From NCBI GenBank assembly GCA_025458525.1, contig JALOSF010000022.1:1-50704 (forward strand): DNA of 50,704 nucleotides. Direction: 5' to 3'. This document shows positions 1 to 8,479 of the stretch, in pieces. How positions within the stretch are numbered: the stretch's first letter is position 1; each line of letters starts with the position of its first letter. The notes beneath the pieces were generated by a model. That model was not told the DNA's origin, searched no databases, and worked only from the letters and a program-made list of their open reading frames with translations. Source of the DNA: Cypionkella sp. Lineage in GTDB: Bacteria; Pseudomonadota; Alphaproteobacteria; Rhodobacterales; Rhodobacteraceae. Both the position numbers and the translations under genes were made by a program.

Positions 1-1055
<1,055 letters not shown>

Positions 1056-1074
1056 TCATTTGGTGTACCGTTCT

Positions 1075-1126
1075 TGTGGATAAGAATGAGTCAGAGAAGA
1101 TTCGCCGTCAAATTCTTTATTGAATC
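1075..1126 (-). promoter_or_regulatory. ccrM upstream region with a DnaA box and three GANTC sites
   Basis: Seen directly: a perfect DnaA box (TTATCCACA on the minus strand, 1075-1083) and three GANTC sites at 1088-1092 (GAGTC), 1099-1103 (GATTC) and 1122-1126 (GAATC). All lie within 90 bp upstream of the ccrM start; the last overlaps the rnhB stop codon. A given GANTC is expected about once per 256 bp, so three within 39 bp is a cluster. Caulobacter ccrM is known to have methylation sites in its promoter region that affect its transcription, so feedback control is a reasonable inference. No clear -35/-10 pair was identified. Confidence 0.6.
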
Positions 1127-1757
1127 AAGGGGTTATGATTTTCTCTTGATACAATATGTTGTGGACAGGTTTGAATGAACGTCTATGAACAGGGCTGACC
1201 CCAAGATTTAGAAGCGCCTCCAGATGCGCTTTGGTCGGATAACCGGCGTTCACCTCCCAACCGTAGCCGGGGTATTGTTGCGCCAAATCCACCATGAGGC
1301 GATCCCGAGTGACTTTCGCGCAAATCGATGCCGCTGCAATCGACAGCGATTTGGCATCGCCCTTGACCAGCGCGAGGCCCTTGCAGGGCAGATTGCGCGG
1401 CAGAAGGTTGCCGTCGATCAGCGCGAAATCGGCCTTGAGCGCGGCGACAGCCCGCTCCATCGCAAGATGGCTGGCGCGCAAAATGTTCAGTGTATCGATC
1501 TCCTCGACCGAGGCATGGGCGACCGCGATCCGTGCAACGCCTTGCAACTCGGCAAACAGCTTTTCGCGCCGCGCGGCAGAGAGGGTCTTGCTGTCGGCAA
1601 GACCCGGCGGGATGCGGGCGGGGTCAAGGCAGACGGCCGCCGCCGTGACCGGGCCGCACAGGGGCCCGCGCCCCACTTCGTCCACGCCCACCACGCAGCG
1701 CGCCCCTGCCGAGAGCGCGTGGTGTTCATGGGAAAAATCGGGTTCTGATCTGGGCAT
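1125..1757 (-). CDS. rnhB: Ribonuclease HII
   Basis: Endonuclease that cuts the RNA strand of RNA-DNA hybrids and removes misincorporated ribonucleotides from DNA. The 210-residue length is normal. The signature VGVDEVGRG lies at 24-31 and contains the catalytic Asp26 and Glu27. Asp115 (in LIDGN) and Asp134 (in KGD) complete the DEDD metal-binding set, followed by SIAAASICAKVTRD. It is on the same strand as ccrM and 90 bp upstream of it, so the two may be co-transcribed, although the gap carries its own candidate regulatory sites. Confidence 0.96.
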   Translation of the reverse strand: MPRSEPDFSHEHHALSAGARCVVGVDEVGRGPLCGPVTAAAVCLDPARIPPGLADSKTLSAARREKLFAELQGVARIAVAHASVEEIDTLNILRASHLAMERAVAALKADFALIDGNLLPRNLPCKGLALVKGDAKSLSIAAASICAKVTRDRLMVDLAQQYPGYGWEVNAGYPTKAHLEALLNLGVSPVHRRSFKPVHNILYQEKIITP

Positions 1758-1788
1758 GCCGTCCTTTAGCTTGTGGTCTGCCCCAGCA

Positions 1789-1821
1789 AAAGGGGGTGAA
1801 AGCTGCTCATCCTTTCACCCC
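1789..1821 (-). terminator. Rho-independent terminator after the His-rich exported protein
   Basis: A 10-bp perfect stem (GGGGTGAAAG at 1793-1802, CTTTCACCCC at 1812-1821) with a 9-nt loop is followed on the minus strand by CTTTTG. It lies about 45 bp past the stop of the minus-strand gene ending at 1866 and before rnhB, so it probably separates the two. Confidence 0.65.
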
Positions 1822-1865
1822 TGGCCTGCGATCCCATCGCGCGGTGGCCTGCCGCGTCGCGTGGT

Positions 1866-2375
1866 TCAGTGGTTGTAACGCGGGCGGTGGTGATCGTGGC
1901 CGCGCGGGCGGTGATCCCGGCCTTCGGTGCGAAAACCGGCGTCGCGCAGGCAGCTTTCGCCATAGACCCGGTCGGTTCTGCCAAAGACGCGCGCATCGTT
2001 GGCGCAATGCCGCGGCAGGCGATAGTCAAAGCCTTCGCGTCGCAGGCACCGTTCGGGGTAAACCACGACATCGCGACGCTTTCCCGCGATCTCGATCGCG
2101 CAGACAGAGGGCAAACGCGGGCTGCGCACGTGGGTCGGACGCGGTGGATCGGCCCGGCCCTTGTCGATGGAATGAACGATGGCCCCAATCGCAAGCGCCG
2201 CCACCAGCGCCTTGGCCAGATCATCGCTGCTGCGGTCCGCGCGCGCGGCCGGGGCGCTTGTGACCATCAAGGCCAGAACAGTCACGGCAACCGTCAGCGC
2301 CGTCACGATGCGCCGCTTTGGTTTGTCGGTTTCGCGGGGCATGGCAGATGAAATTGATGCGGGCAGAGCAGACAT
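1866..2375 (-). CDS. Unrecognised exported or membrane-anchored protein with a His-rich tail
   Basis: I do not recognise the family. The start at 2375 is chosen because AAGGAGG lies 6-7 nt upstream, giving 169 residues. A basic N-terminus is followed by a hydrophobic stretch (about 23-45) ending in an AlaArgAla-type region, suggesting a signal peptide or membrane anchor. The mature part has four cysteines (in VCAIE, ERCLR, RHCAN and ESCLR), enough for two disulfides in the periplasm. The last 20 residues are rich in His and Arg (RDHRPRGHDHHRP), which could bind metal. A longer reading from 2549 is possible but lacks a good ribosome binding site. Confidence 0.6.
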   Translation of the reverse strand: MSALPASISSAMPRETDKPKRRIVTALTVAVTVLALMVTSAPAARADRSSDDLAKALVAALAIGAIVHSIDKGRADPPRPTHVRSPRLPSVCAIEIAGKRRDVVVYPERCLRREGFDYRLPRHCANDARVFGRTDRVYGESCLRDAGFRTEGRDHRPRGHDHHRPRYNH

Positions 2376-2586
2376 CGGTGCCTCCTTCTTGGGTGTGGGG
2401 TGCAGCCAGATGGTGCGACCATCGCACCTTGGGCTGATGGGGCAAGCCTGGCCCCGCGCACCGCAGACAGGCAATATCGGCGGCCTGATAGGCGATAACA
2501 TCGGCGCGCGGCGGTCGGTGATATTGAATATCGGCAGAAAGACGCGCACCTTGCAGCAATCCGAGTGCCGCCCCGAGCAGGAGCCA

Positions 2587-2880
2587 ATGATGAAAGCGCA
2601 ATCCGTGATCCTCGCCGCCAGTCTGGCCGTGATGTTGGCAGCCCCGGCATCGGCGGAGTGTTACGCAGACTACAAGGCAAAACAGGATGACCCCTTGCGC
2701 CTGCACTACGGTGTGGCGCAAGTCAGCGACGGAAATTGTTCGCGCGGGGCGGCCGAGGGTGAACTCGCACCCCGGCTTGCGTCGGCGGGTTGGACGTTGT
2801 TGAACGTGGTCTCTACTTTCGGCCCCGAGGGCCTTGGCGAAAGGCAAGCGAGTGCAGGAGAATTCTTCCTCCGTTACTGA
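2587..2880 (+). CDS. Small exported protein of unknown function
   Basis: 97 residues, starting at the first of two adjacent ATG codons with AGGAG just upstream. A clear signal peptide (VILAASLAVMLAAPASA) predicts cleavage before the sequence ECYADYK. The mature protein of about 75 residues has two cysteines (ECYA and GNCS) that could form one disulfide. I do not recognise a characterised family. Its 3' end overlaps the start of the membrane protein gene downstream by 47 bp, so the two are probably translated from one mRNA. The overlap suggests a functional pairing, but nothing in the sequence proves it. Confidence 0.6.
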   Translation: MMKAQSVILAASLAVMLAAPASAECYADYKAKQDDPLRLHYGVAQVSDGNCSRGAAEGELAPRLASAGWTLLNVVSTFGPEGLGERQASAGEFFLRY

Positions 2881-3556
2881 AAGCCTCAAGGCGGGCAACA
2901 GGGTTGTCAGCTTCGGGATCGGTGCGATCGTCGCGATCCTGCTTGGCGCTGCGCTGTTCCTGTTCTTGAGCCTGCCCGATGCAAACGCGTTCAATGCGCG
3001 CGTTGAACGGCTGTTTGTCGAAAACGACAACCTGACTTCGGGCGCCGAGATCAAGCTGCTGGAGATTCTGGCCCAATCCGGCACGTCGTTTTCCGAAGTG
3101 CTGCAAAGCTATCGCATGGTGATTTTCGTGCTGCTGGTCTTTGCCACGGCCTTGCTGATCGCGGCGCTGGTGTTTCTGGTGATGATCATCGCGCTCAACC
3201 GTCGGATTTCCGCGATCCAGCGGTCGGGGATACAGGTGGCCAGCCTGATGATCAGCCGCGAGGGCCGGGCTGTCTATATCAACGATATGGAATTCGCGCT
3301 GACCGAGGCGGCGCTGGAAACCCTGTCGGTGCTGGCCGAGGCGCGGATGGATGACGAGGTGCTGACCGGCGCGCAGATCGAGGCGGTGATTTCCGGCCGC
3401 AACGAGGTGGATTGCGACGAGGCCGCCGGGGCAACGCGGGTAAAGCGTCTGCGCGACTCGCTTGGCAATCAGCTTGTCAGTGAACTCTTGGTCAAGACGA
3501 TCGCCCGGCGCGGCTATGTTCTGGCGGTTGGCAAGGACGTCATCCGCATGGTCTGA
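2834..3556 (+). CDS. Two-helix membrane protein with a C-terminal OmpR-like winged-helix domain
   Basis: 240 residues if read from TTG at 2834; GTG at 2852 is an alternative start. Two hydrophobic segments (about 24-47 and 95-121) flank a periplasmic loop of roughly 45 residues, placing the C-terminus in the cytoplasm. Residues about 150-233 follow the pattern of an OmpR/ToxR-type winged helix: LTEAALETLSVL, then GATRVKRLRDSLGNQL, then the wing KTIARRGYVLAV. The likely role is a membrane-tethered DNA-binding regulator, with the order reversed compared with ToxR, where the DNA-binding domain comes first. It overlaps the small exported protein gene by 47 bp. Target genes are unknown. The winged-helix call rests on pattern reading only. 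Confidence 0.65.
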   Translation: MAKGKRVQENSSSVTESLKAGNRVVSFGIGAIVAILLGAALFLFLSLPDANAFNARVERLFVENDNLTSGAEIKLLEILAQSGTSFSEVLQSYRMVIFVLLVFATALLIAALVFLVMIIALNRRISAIQRSGIQVASLMISREGRAVYINDMEFALTEAALETLSVLAEARMDDEVLTGAQIEAVISGRNEVDCDEAAGATRVKRLRDSLGNQLVSELLVKTIARRGYVLAVGKDVIRMV

Positions 3557-3661
3557 TCGTCATCCGCCCGTCACAGGGCTTGCATAGGGGGAAGGGGGGT
3601 CCTACATAGCGCCGCTCTTGTCCTTGTGCTGCCAGCCCTGCTGTTCCGAATGGGGGATGCG

Positions 3662-4756
3662 ATGATCCAGACGCCATTTTACCTGATCGACCGTGCCAAA
3701 CTGGCGCGCAACATGGCCATCATGGACGATCTGCGTGCCGGATCGGGGGCAAAAACCCTGCTCGCGCTGAAATGCTTTGCGACTTGGGGCGTGTTTGACC
3801 AGATGCGTCAGCATATGGACGGGACCACCTCGTCCTCGCTTTATGAGCTGAAACTGGGGCGCGAACGCTTTGGCAAGGAAACCCATGCCTATTCCGTGGC
3901 CTGGGCCGATCACGAGATTGCCGAGGCCGTGGGCTATGCCGACAAGATCATCTTCAATTCCATCGGGCAGTTGGAGCGGTTCGACAACCAGTCGGCCAGC
4001 ATTGCGCGTGGCCTGCGTCTGAACCCGCGGTTTTCGACCAGCGGTTTCGATCTTGCCGATCCGGCCCGCCCGTTCAGCCGTCTGGGCGAATGGGATGCGG
4101 CGAAGATCGAGCGGGTGATGGACCGGATTTCCGGTTTCATGATCCATTACAACTGCGAAAACGCGGATTTTGACCTGTTCGACCAGCAACTGACGCGGAT
4201 CGAGGATGAATTCGCGCCGCTGTTGTCGCGGTTGCAATGGGTCAGCCTTGGCGGCGGCATCCATTTCACCGGCGAAGGCTATCCCGTGGCCCGGCTGGCG
4301 GCGCGGCTGAAGTCATTTTCGGAACGCTTTGGCGTGCAGGTCTATCTGGAACCGGGCGAAGCCGCGATCACCGGGGCCGCGTCTTTGGAAGTGACGGTGC
4401 TGGACGTGCTCAACAACGGCAAGGATCTGGCGGTCGTCGATTCCTCGGTCGAGGCGCATATGCTCGATCTGCTGATCTATCGCATCTCGGGCAAGATCGA
4501 GACATCGGGCGAACATCCTTACATGATCTGTGGCAAATCCTGCCTTGCGGGTGATGTGTTCGGGGAGTTCAACTTCCCAGCCCCGTTGCAGGTGGGCGAT
4601 CGGCTGAGCATCGCGGATGCGGCGGGTTACACCATGGTCAAGAAGAACTGGTTCAACGGGGTGAAGATGCCGGGCATCGTCATCAAGGAGTTGGACGGTT
4701 CGATGACCGTGGCACGTGAGTTCGGCTATGCCGATTTTGAAGGCAACCTTGGCTAA
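3662..4756 (+). CDS. nspC: Carboxynorspermidine decarboxylase
   Basis: PLP-dependent fold III decarboxylase that turns carboxy(nor)spermidine into (nor)spermidine, the last step of the alternative polyamine route. It has 364 residues from ATG 3662; the frame stays open to 3626 but MIQTPFYLID matches the family start. Lys37 in LALKCF is the expected PLP lysine. SLGGGIHFT is the glycine-rich phosphate loop, EPGE lies in the cofactor site, and CGKSCLAGDVFGEF holds the second-subunit catalytic cysteine. It lies 44 bp upstream of the matching dehydrogenase, forming a two-gene operon. Whether the product is spermidine or norspermidine cannot be read from the sequence. Confidence 0.92.
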   Translation: MIQTPFYLIDRAKLARNMAIMDDLRAGSGAKTLLALKCFATWGVFDQMRQHMDGTTSSSLYELKLGRERFGKETHAYSVAWADHEIAEAVGYADKIIFNSIGQLERFDNQSASIARGLRLNPRFSTSGFDLADPARPFSRLGEWDAAKIERVMDRISGFMIHYNCENADFDLFDQQLTRIEDEFAPLLSRLQWVSLGGGIHFTGEGYPVARLAARLKSFSERFGVQVYLEPGEAAITGAASLEVTVLDVLNNGKDLAVVDSSVEAHMLDLLIYRISGKIETSGEHPYMICGKSCLAGDVFGEFNFPAPLQVGDRLSIADAAGYTMVKKNWFNGVKMPGIVIKELDGSMTVAREFGYADFEGNLG

Positions 4757-4800
4757 GGCGGGTTGCCCCTTCCCTCTGTCCTGAAAGGAGACGGTTCGAA

Positions 4801-6036
4801 GTGAAGCGGAATGTTCTGATTATCGGCGCAGGCGGTGTCGCCCAGGTCGTGGCTCACAAGGCGGCACAGCATAATGATCGTCTGGGCGATCTGCACATCG
4901 CCAGCCGCACCTTGGCCAAGGCCGAAGCGATCATCGCAACCGTGCATGCCAAGGGCGCGATGAAGGTGCCCGGCCTGTTTCAGGCCCATGCTGTGGATGC
5001 TATGGACACGGCCGCGGTGGTCGCGCTGATCAAGGCAACAGGCTGTCAGATCGTCATCAACGTCGGATCGGCCTTTGTGAACATGCCCGTGCTGGAGGCC
5101 TGCATTCAGGCGGGCGTGGCCTATATGGACACCGCCATTCACGAAGACCCGGCCAAGATCTGCGAAACGCCGCCATGGTATGGCAATTACGAATGGAAAC
5201 GGCGCGAGGCTTGCAAGGCCGCTGGCGTCACGGCGATTCTGGGCGTCGGGTTCGATCCGGGCGTGGTCAATGCCTATGCCCGGGTGGCCGAAGGCTTGAT
5301 GGACAAGGTCGATTCGATCGACATCGTCGATATCAATGCCGGGTCGCATGGCAAATGGTTCGCGACGAACTTCGACCCGGAAATCAACTTCCGCGAATTC
5401 ACCGGCACGGTGTATTCCTGGCAGAACGGCGCCTGGCAATCGAACAGCATGTTCGAGGTGGGCAAGGTCTGGGACATGCCGGTGGTCGGCCCGCAAAAAG
5501 CCTATCTGACCGGCCATGACGAGGTGCATTCGCTCTCGGCCCGCTATCCGAACGCCGATGTCCGGTTCTGGATGGGCTTTGGCGACCATTACATCAATGT
5601 CTTTACGGTGCTGAAAAACCTTGGCCTGTTGTCGGAAAAGCCGGTCAGGACCGCCGAAGGGCAAGAGGTCGTGCCGCTCAAGGTGGTCAAGGCCGTGTTG
5701 CCCGACCCGGCAAGCCTTGCCCCCGATTATACCGGCAAGACCTGCATCGGCGATTTCGTGAAAGGCACGAAAGACGGCAAGCCTGTCGAAGTGCTGATCT
5801 ACAATGTGGCCGACCACAAGGAAGCCTATGACGAAGTCGGCAGCCAAGGCATCAGCTATACCGCGGGCGTGCCGCCTGTGGCTGCGGCGCTTTTGCTGGC
5901 GGATGGCACATGGGATATCGGCGCGATGGCCAATGTCGAGGAGCTGGACCCCGCGCCGTTCCTGACCTTGCTCAACGACATGGGCCTGCCCACGCGGATC
6001 AAGGATGCAAACGGCGACAGGCCGCTGACCTTCTGA
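4801..6036 (+). CDS. Carboxynorspermidine synthase (saccharopine dehydrogenase family)
   Basis: NADPH-dependent enzyme that condenses aspartate semialdehyde with a diamine to make carboxy(nor)spermidine, the substrate of the decarboxylase encoded just upstream. It has 411 residues. The GTG start at 4801 has AAAGGAG about 10 nt upstream. The Rossmann motif GAGGVAQ lies at 9-15 of an N-terminal saccharopine dehydrogenase domain, and the sequence keeps family features such as GVGFDPGVVNAY. The pairing with nspC supports this call over lysine-metabolising saccharopine dehydrogenase. A terminator follows at 6062. Confidence 0.9.
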   Translation: MKRNVLIIGAGGVAQVVAHKAAQHNDRLGDLHIASRTLAKAEAIIATVHAKGAMKVPGLFQAHAVDAMDTAAVVALIKATGCQIVINVGSAFVNMPVLEACIQAGVAYMDTAIHEDPAKICETPPWYGNYEWKRREACKAAGVTAILGVGFDPGVVNAYARVAEGLMDKVDSIDIVDINAGSHGKWFATNFDPEINFREFTGTVYSWQNGAWQSNSMFEVGKVWDMPVVGPQKAYLTGHDEVHSLSARYPNADVRFWMGFGDHYINVFTVLKNLGLLSEKPVRTAEGQEVVPLKVVKAVLPDPASLAPDYTGKTCIGDFVKGTKDGKPVEVLIYNVADHKEAYDEVGSQGISYTAGVPPVAAALLLADGTWDIGAMANVEELDPAPFLTLLNDMGLPTRIKDANGDRPLTF

Positions 6037-6061
6037 CCGGATTTGTCGACGTCATCCATGA

Positions 6062-6084
6062 CCCGCCGGAAACGGCGGGTTTTT
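6062..6084 (+). terminator. Rho-independent terminator of the polyamine operon
   Basis: Stem CCCGCC/GGCGGG with a short GGAAAC loop, followed by a run of five T, 25 bp past the stop at 6036. Confidence 0.85.
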
Positions 6085-6109
6085 CTTGGCAGGCAGAGGC
6101 CGGAAATCA

Positions 6110-6138
6110 AAAGACCCGAGCCAATGGCCCGGGTCTTT
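6110..6138 (-). terminator. Terminator of the tRNA-Lys transcript
   Basis: On the minus strand the stem AAAGACCCGGGCC pairs with GGCTCGGGTCTTT around a short loop and runs into TTTT. It begins 8 nt past the CCA end of the tRNA. The symmetric A/T ends mean it could also act on the plus strand. Confidence 0.75.
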
Positions 6139-6145
6139 GGAGAAG

Positions 6146-6221
6146 TGGTGAGCCGGACAGGATTCGAACCTGTGACCCGCTGATTAAAAGTCAGCTGCTC
6201 TACCAACTGAGCTACCGGCCC
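6146..6221 (-). tRNA. tRNA-Lys (anticodon TTT)
   Basis: A 76-nt cloverleaf including an encoded CCA. The acceptor arm GGGCCGG pairs with CCGGCTC (one G-U pair). The D-arm contains TAGCTCAGTTGGTAGAGC, the anticodon loop CTTTTAA gives anticodon TTT, and the T-arm contains GGTTCGAATCC. It is a single tRNA gene with its own terminator downstream. Confidence 0.97.
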
Positions 6222-6234
6222 ACGACTGGGGCGC

Positions 6235-6263
6235 TGATTACGGTCAGAGGCGAATGGGGTCAA
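6235..6263 (-). promoter_or_regulatory. Possible tRNA-Lys promoter
   Basis: On the minus strand, TTGACC (6258-6263) is a good -35 element. A 17-bp spacer leads to TAATCA (6235-6240), a weak -10, which would place the transcript start about 7 nt before the tRNA. The spacing fits; the -10 match is poor. Confidence 0.4.
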
Positions 6264-6318
6264 GGGTAAAAGATGCAGGCTCTGGCAAATTCGACGGATC
6301 GGGCGTATATGCCGCCGC

Positions 6319-7161
6319 ATGGAACACAAGCCCTCGCATCCGGGCCTCGCCTTCATGAAAATGCATGGCGCCGGCAATGACTTCGTGGTGATCGACTCGC
6401 GCGGGCGCGAGCCGGTGGTCACACCTGCGCTTGCGATTGCTCTGGGCGATCGGAATCGCGGCGTGGGCTTTGATCAGCTTGCGGAAATCCGTGAGGGCGC
6501 TGCGGGCACAGACTTTACGCTCGATTTCTGGAACAGCGATGGTTCGCGCGCGGGGGCCTGTGGCAACGCGACGCGCTGCGTCTGCGATCATGTGATGCAG
6601 GGTCTGGGGCGCGACGCCGTTTCGTTGCAGACCGCGCGCGGCACGCTGCACGCCCTGCGCCTGCCCGATGGTCGCGTTTCGGTCAACATGGGCCAGCCGC
6701 AGCGTCTGTGGACCGAGGTGCCGCTGGCGCGCGATGTCGATCTTCTGCACCTGCCCTTGCCCGGCGATCCTGTTGCCCTTGGCATGGGCAATCCGCATTG
6801 CGTGATCTTTGTCGGCGATGCCGAGGCTGTCGATCTTTCGACGCTGGGCCCGCGCTATGAACAGGACCCGCTGTTTCCGCAGCGCACGAATGTGGAATTC
6901 GCCTCGTTGAGCGGGCCAGACCATCTGCGGATGCGGGTCTGGGAGCGGGGGACGGGAATCACGCTTGCCTGCGGCTCTGGCGCCTGCGCGACGGCGGTTG
7001 CGGCGCATCTGCGCGGGCTGACAGGGCGGCAGGTCCGGCTTGACCTTGATGGCGGCACGCTGGCCGTGGATTGGCGCGAGGATGGCGTCTGGCTGACCGG
7101 CCCGGTCGCGCATGTGTTTGACGGTTGGCTGTCGCCTGCCTTTCTTGCGGCCCATTCATGA
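6319..7161 (+). CDS. dapF: Diaminopimelate epimerase
   Basis: Interconverts LL- and meso-diaminopimelate for lysine and peptidoglycan synthesis without a cofactor, using two cysteines. Length is 280 residues, normal for the family. Cys81 lies in GACGNATR and Cys218 in ACGSGACAT, the two catalytic cysteines. The N-terminal family motif KMHGAGNDF lies at 14-22. The ATG at 6319 lacks a strong ribosome binding site; Met13 is an alternative start, but it would sit too close to the substrate motif. The stop overlaps the start of mtaB (ATGA), so the two are translationally coupled. Confidence 0.96.
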   Translation: MEHKPSHPGLAFMKMHGAGNDFVVIDSRGREPVVTPALAIALGDRNRGVGFDQLAEIREGAAGTDFTLDFWNSDGSRAGACGNATRCVCDHVMQGLGRDAVSLQTARGTLHALRLPDGRVSVNMGQPQRLWTEVPLARDVDLLHLPLPGDPVALGMGNPHCVIFVGDAEAVDLSTLGPRYEQDPLFPQRTNVEFASLSGPDHLRMRVWERGTGITLACGSGACATAVAAHLRGLTGRQVRLDLDGGTLAVDWREDGVWLTGPVAHVFDGWLSPAFLAAHS

Positions 7162-8414
7162 CGGCCCCGGTGTTTTCCACCCTCGGCTGCCGTCTGAACG
7201 CCTATGAGTCCGAGGCGATGCGCGAATTGGCCGAAGCCGCCGGGTTGCAAGGCGCGGTCATCGTGAACACCTGCGCCGTGACGGCCGAGGCGGTGCGCAA
7301 GGCAAAGCAGGAAATCCGCCGCCTGTCGCGCGAACACCCGGGCGCGCCTGTCATCGTCACCGGCTGTGCCGCGCAGACCGAACCCGAAACCTTTGCCGCC
7401 ATGGCCGAGGTGACGCGGGTGATCGGCAACCACGAAAAGATGCAGCCCGAAATCTGGGCCGGCATCGCGGGCCCCGATTTCATTGGCCAGACCGAAAAGG
7501 TGCAGGTTGATGATATAATGGCGGTGCGTGAAACCGCGGGTCATCTGATCGACGGCTTCGGGCGCCACCGGGCCTATGTGCAGGTCCAGAACGGTTGCGA
7601 CCACCGCTGCACCTTTTGCATCATCCCCTTTGGTCGCGGCAATTCCCGGTCAGTCCCCGCCGGCGTGGTGATCGATCAGATCAAGCGTCTGGTTGACAAA
7701 GGCTTCAACGAGGTGGTGCTGACCGGCGTCGATCTGACCTCCTGGGGGGCGGATCTGCCCGCGACGCCGCGCCTTGGCGATCTGGTGATGCGGATCCTGC
7801 GGCTGGTGCCGGATCTTCCGCGCCTGCGCATCAGTTCGATCGATTCGATCGAGGCGGATGACAACCTGATGCTGGCCATCGCCACCGAACCGCGCCTGAT
7901 GCCGCATCTGCACCTGTCGCTTCAGGCCGGGGATGACATGATCCTGAAACGGATGAAGCGGCGCCACCTGCGCGACGATGCGATCCGCTTTTGCGAGGAG
8001 GCGCGGCGTCTGCGCCCCGACATCGTGTTTGGCGCCGATCTGATCGCGGGCTTTCCCACCGAAACCGAGGCGATGTTCGAAAACAGCCTGAAGCTGGTCG
8101 ATGATTGCGGGCTTACCTTTCTGCATGTCTTTCCCTTCAGCCCACGCAAAGGAACACCCGCGGCCCGGATGCCGCAGGTCAAGGGTCCGCAGATCAAGGA
8201 TCGTGCCGCCCGCCTGCGCGCAAAGGGCGACAGCGCCCTTGCACAGCATCTGTCGGGACAATTGGGTCAGCTCCACCGTATCCTGATGGAGGGCCCGCGC
8301 CTTGGCCGGACCGAGCAGTTCACCGAAGTCGATTTCCAGACCGATCAGGCCGAAGGGCAGATTGTCACCACCCGCATCGGCGGGCATACCGCGCAGCGCC
8401 TGATCGCTGCCTGA
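7158..8414 (+). CDS. mtaB: tRNA t6A37 methylthiotransferase MtaB
   Basis: Radical SAM enzyme that adds a methylthio group to t6A37 of ANN-decoding tRNAs, including tRNA-Lys. It has 418 residues, starting at the ATG overlapping the dapF stop. The N-terminal UPF0004 domain carries cysteines 11, 39 and 70 for the auxiliary iron-sulfur cluster. The radical SAM motif CDHRCTFC is at 147-154, and a short TRAM-like C-terminal region follows. The closely related MiaB and RimO have different surroundings of these motifs; the short length and the lead-in [13 protein letters not shown] favour MtaB. Confidence 0.92.
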   Translation: MTAPVFSTLGCRLNAYESEAMRELAEAAGLQGAVIVNTCAVTAEAVRKAKQEIRRLSREHPGAPVIVTGCAAQTEPETFAAMAEVTRVIGNHEKMQPEIWAGIAGPDFIGQTEKVQVDDIMAVRETAGHLIDGFGRHRAYVQVQNGCDHRCTFCIIPFGRGNSRSVPAGVVIDQIKRLVDKGFNEVVLTGVDLTSWGADLPATPRLGDLVMRILRLVPDLPRLRISSIDSIEADDNLMLAIATEPRLMPHLHLSLQAGDDMILKRMKRRHLRDDAIRFCEEARRLRPDIVFGADLIAGFPTETEAMFENSLKLVDDCGLTFLHVFPFSPRKGTPAARMPQVKGPQIKDRAARLRAKGDSALAQHLSGQLGQLHRILMEGPRLGRTEQFTEVDFQTDQAEGQIVTTRIGGHTAQRLIAA

Positions 8415-8448
8415 CCCTGCCGCTGTGTAGCCTTTGCCCAGACGCGGC

Positions 8449-8479
8449 CGCGCCGACCAGGCCGCTGCTGGTCAGCGCG
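8449..8479. terminator. Hairpin between convergent mtaB and alkB
   Basis: An inverted repeat with arms 8449-8460 and 8468-8479 has one mismatch and a 7-nt loop, and overlaps the alkB stop codon. It lacks a T-run, so it is at best an imperfect bidirectional terminator. Confidence 0.4.
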
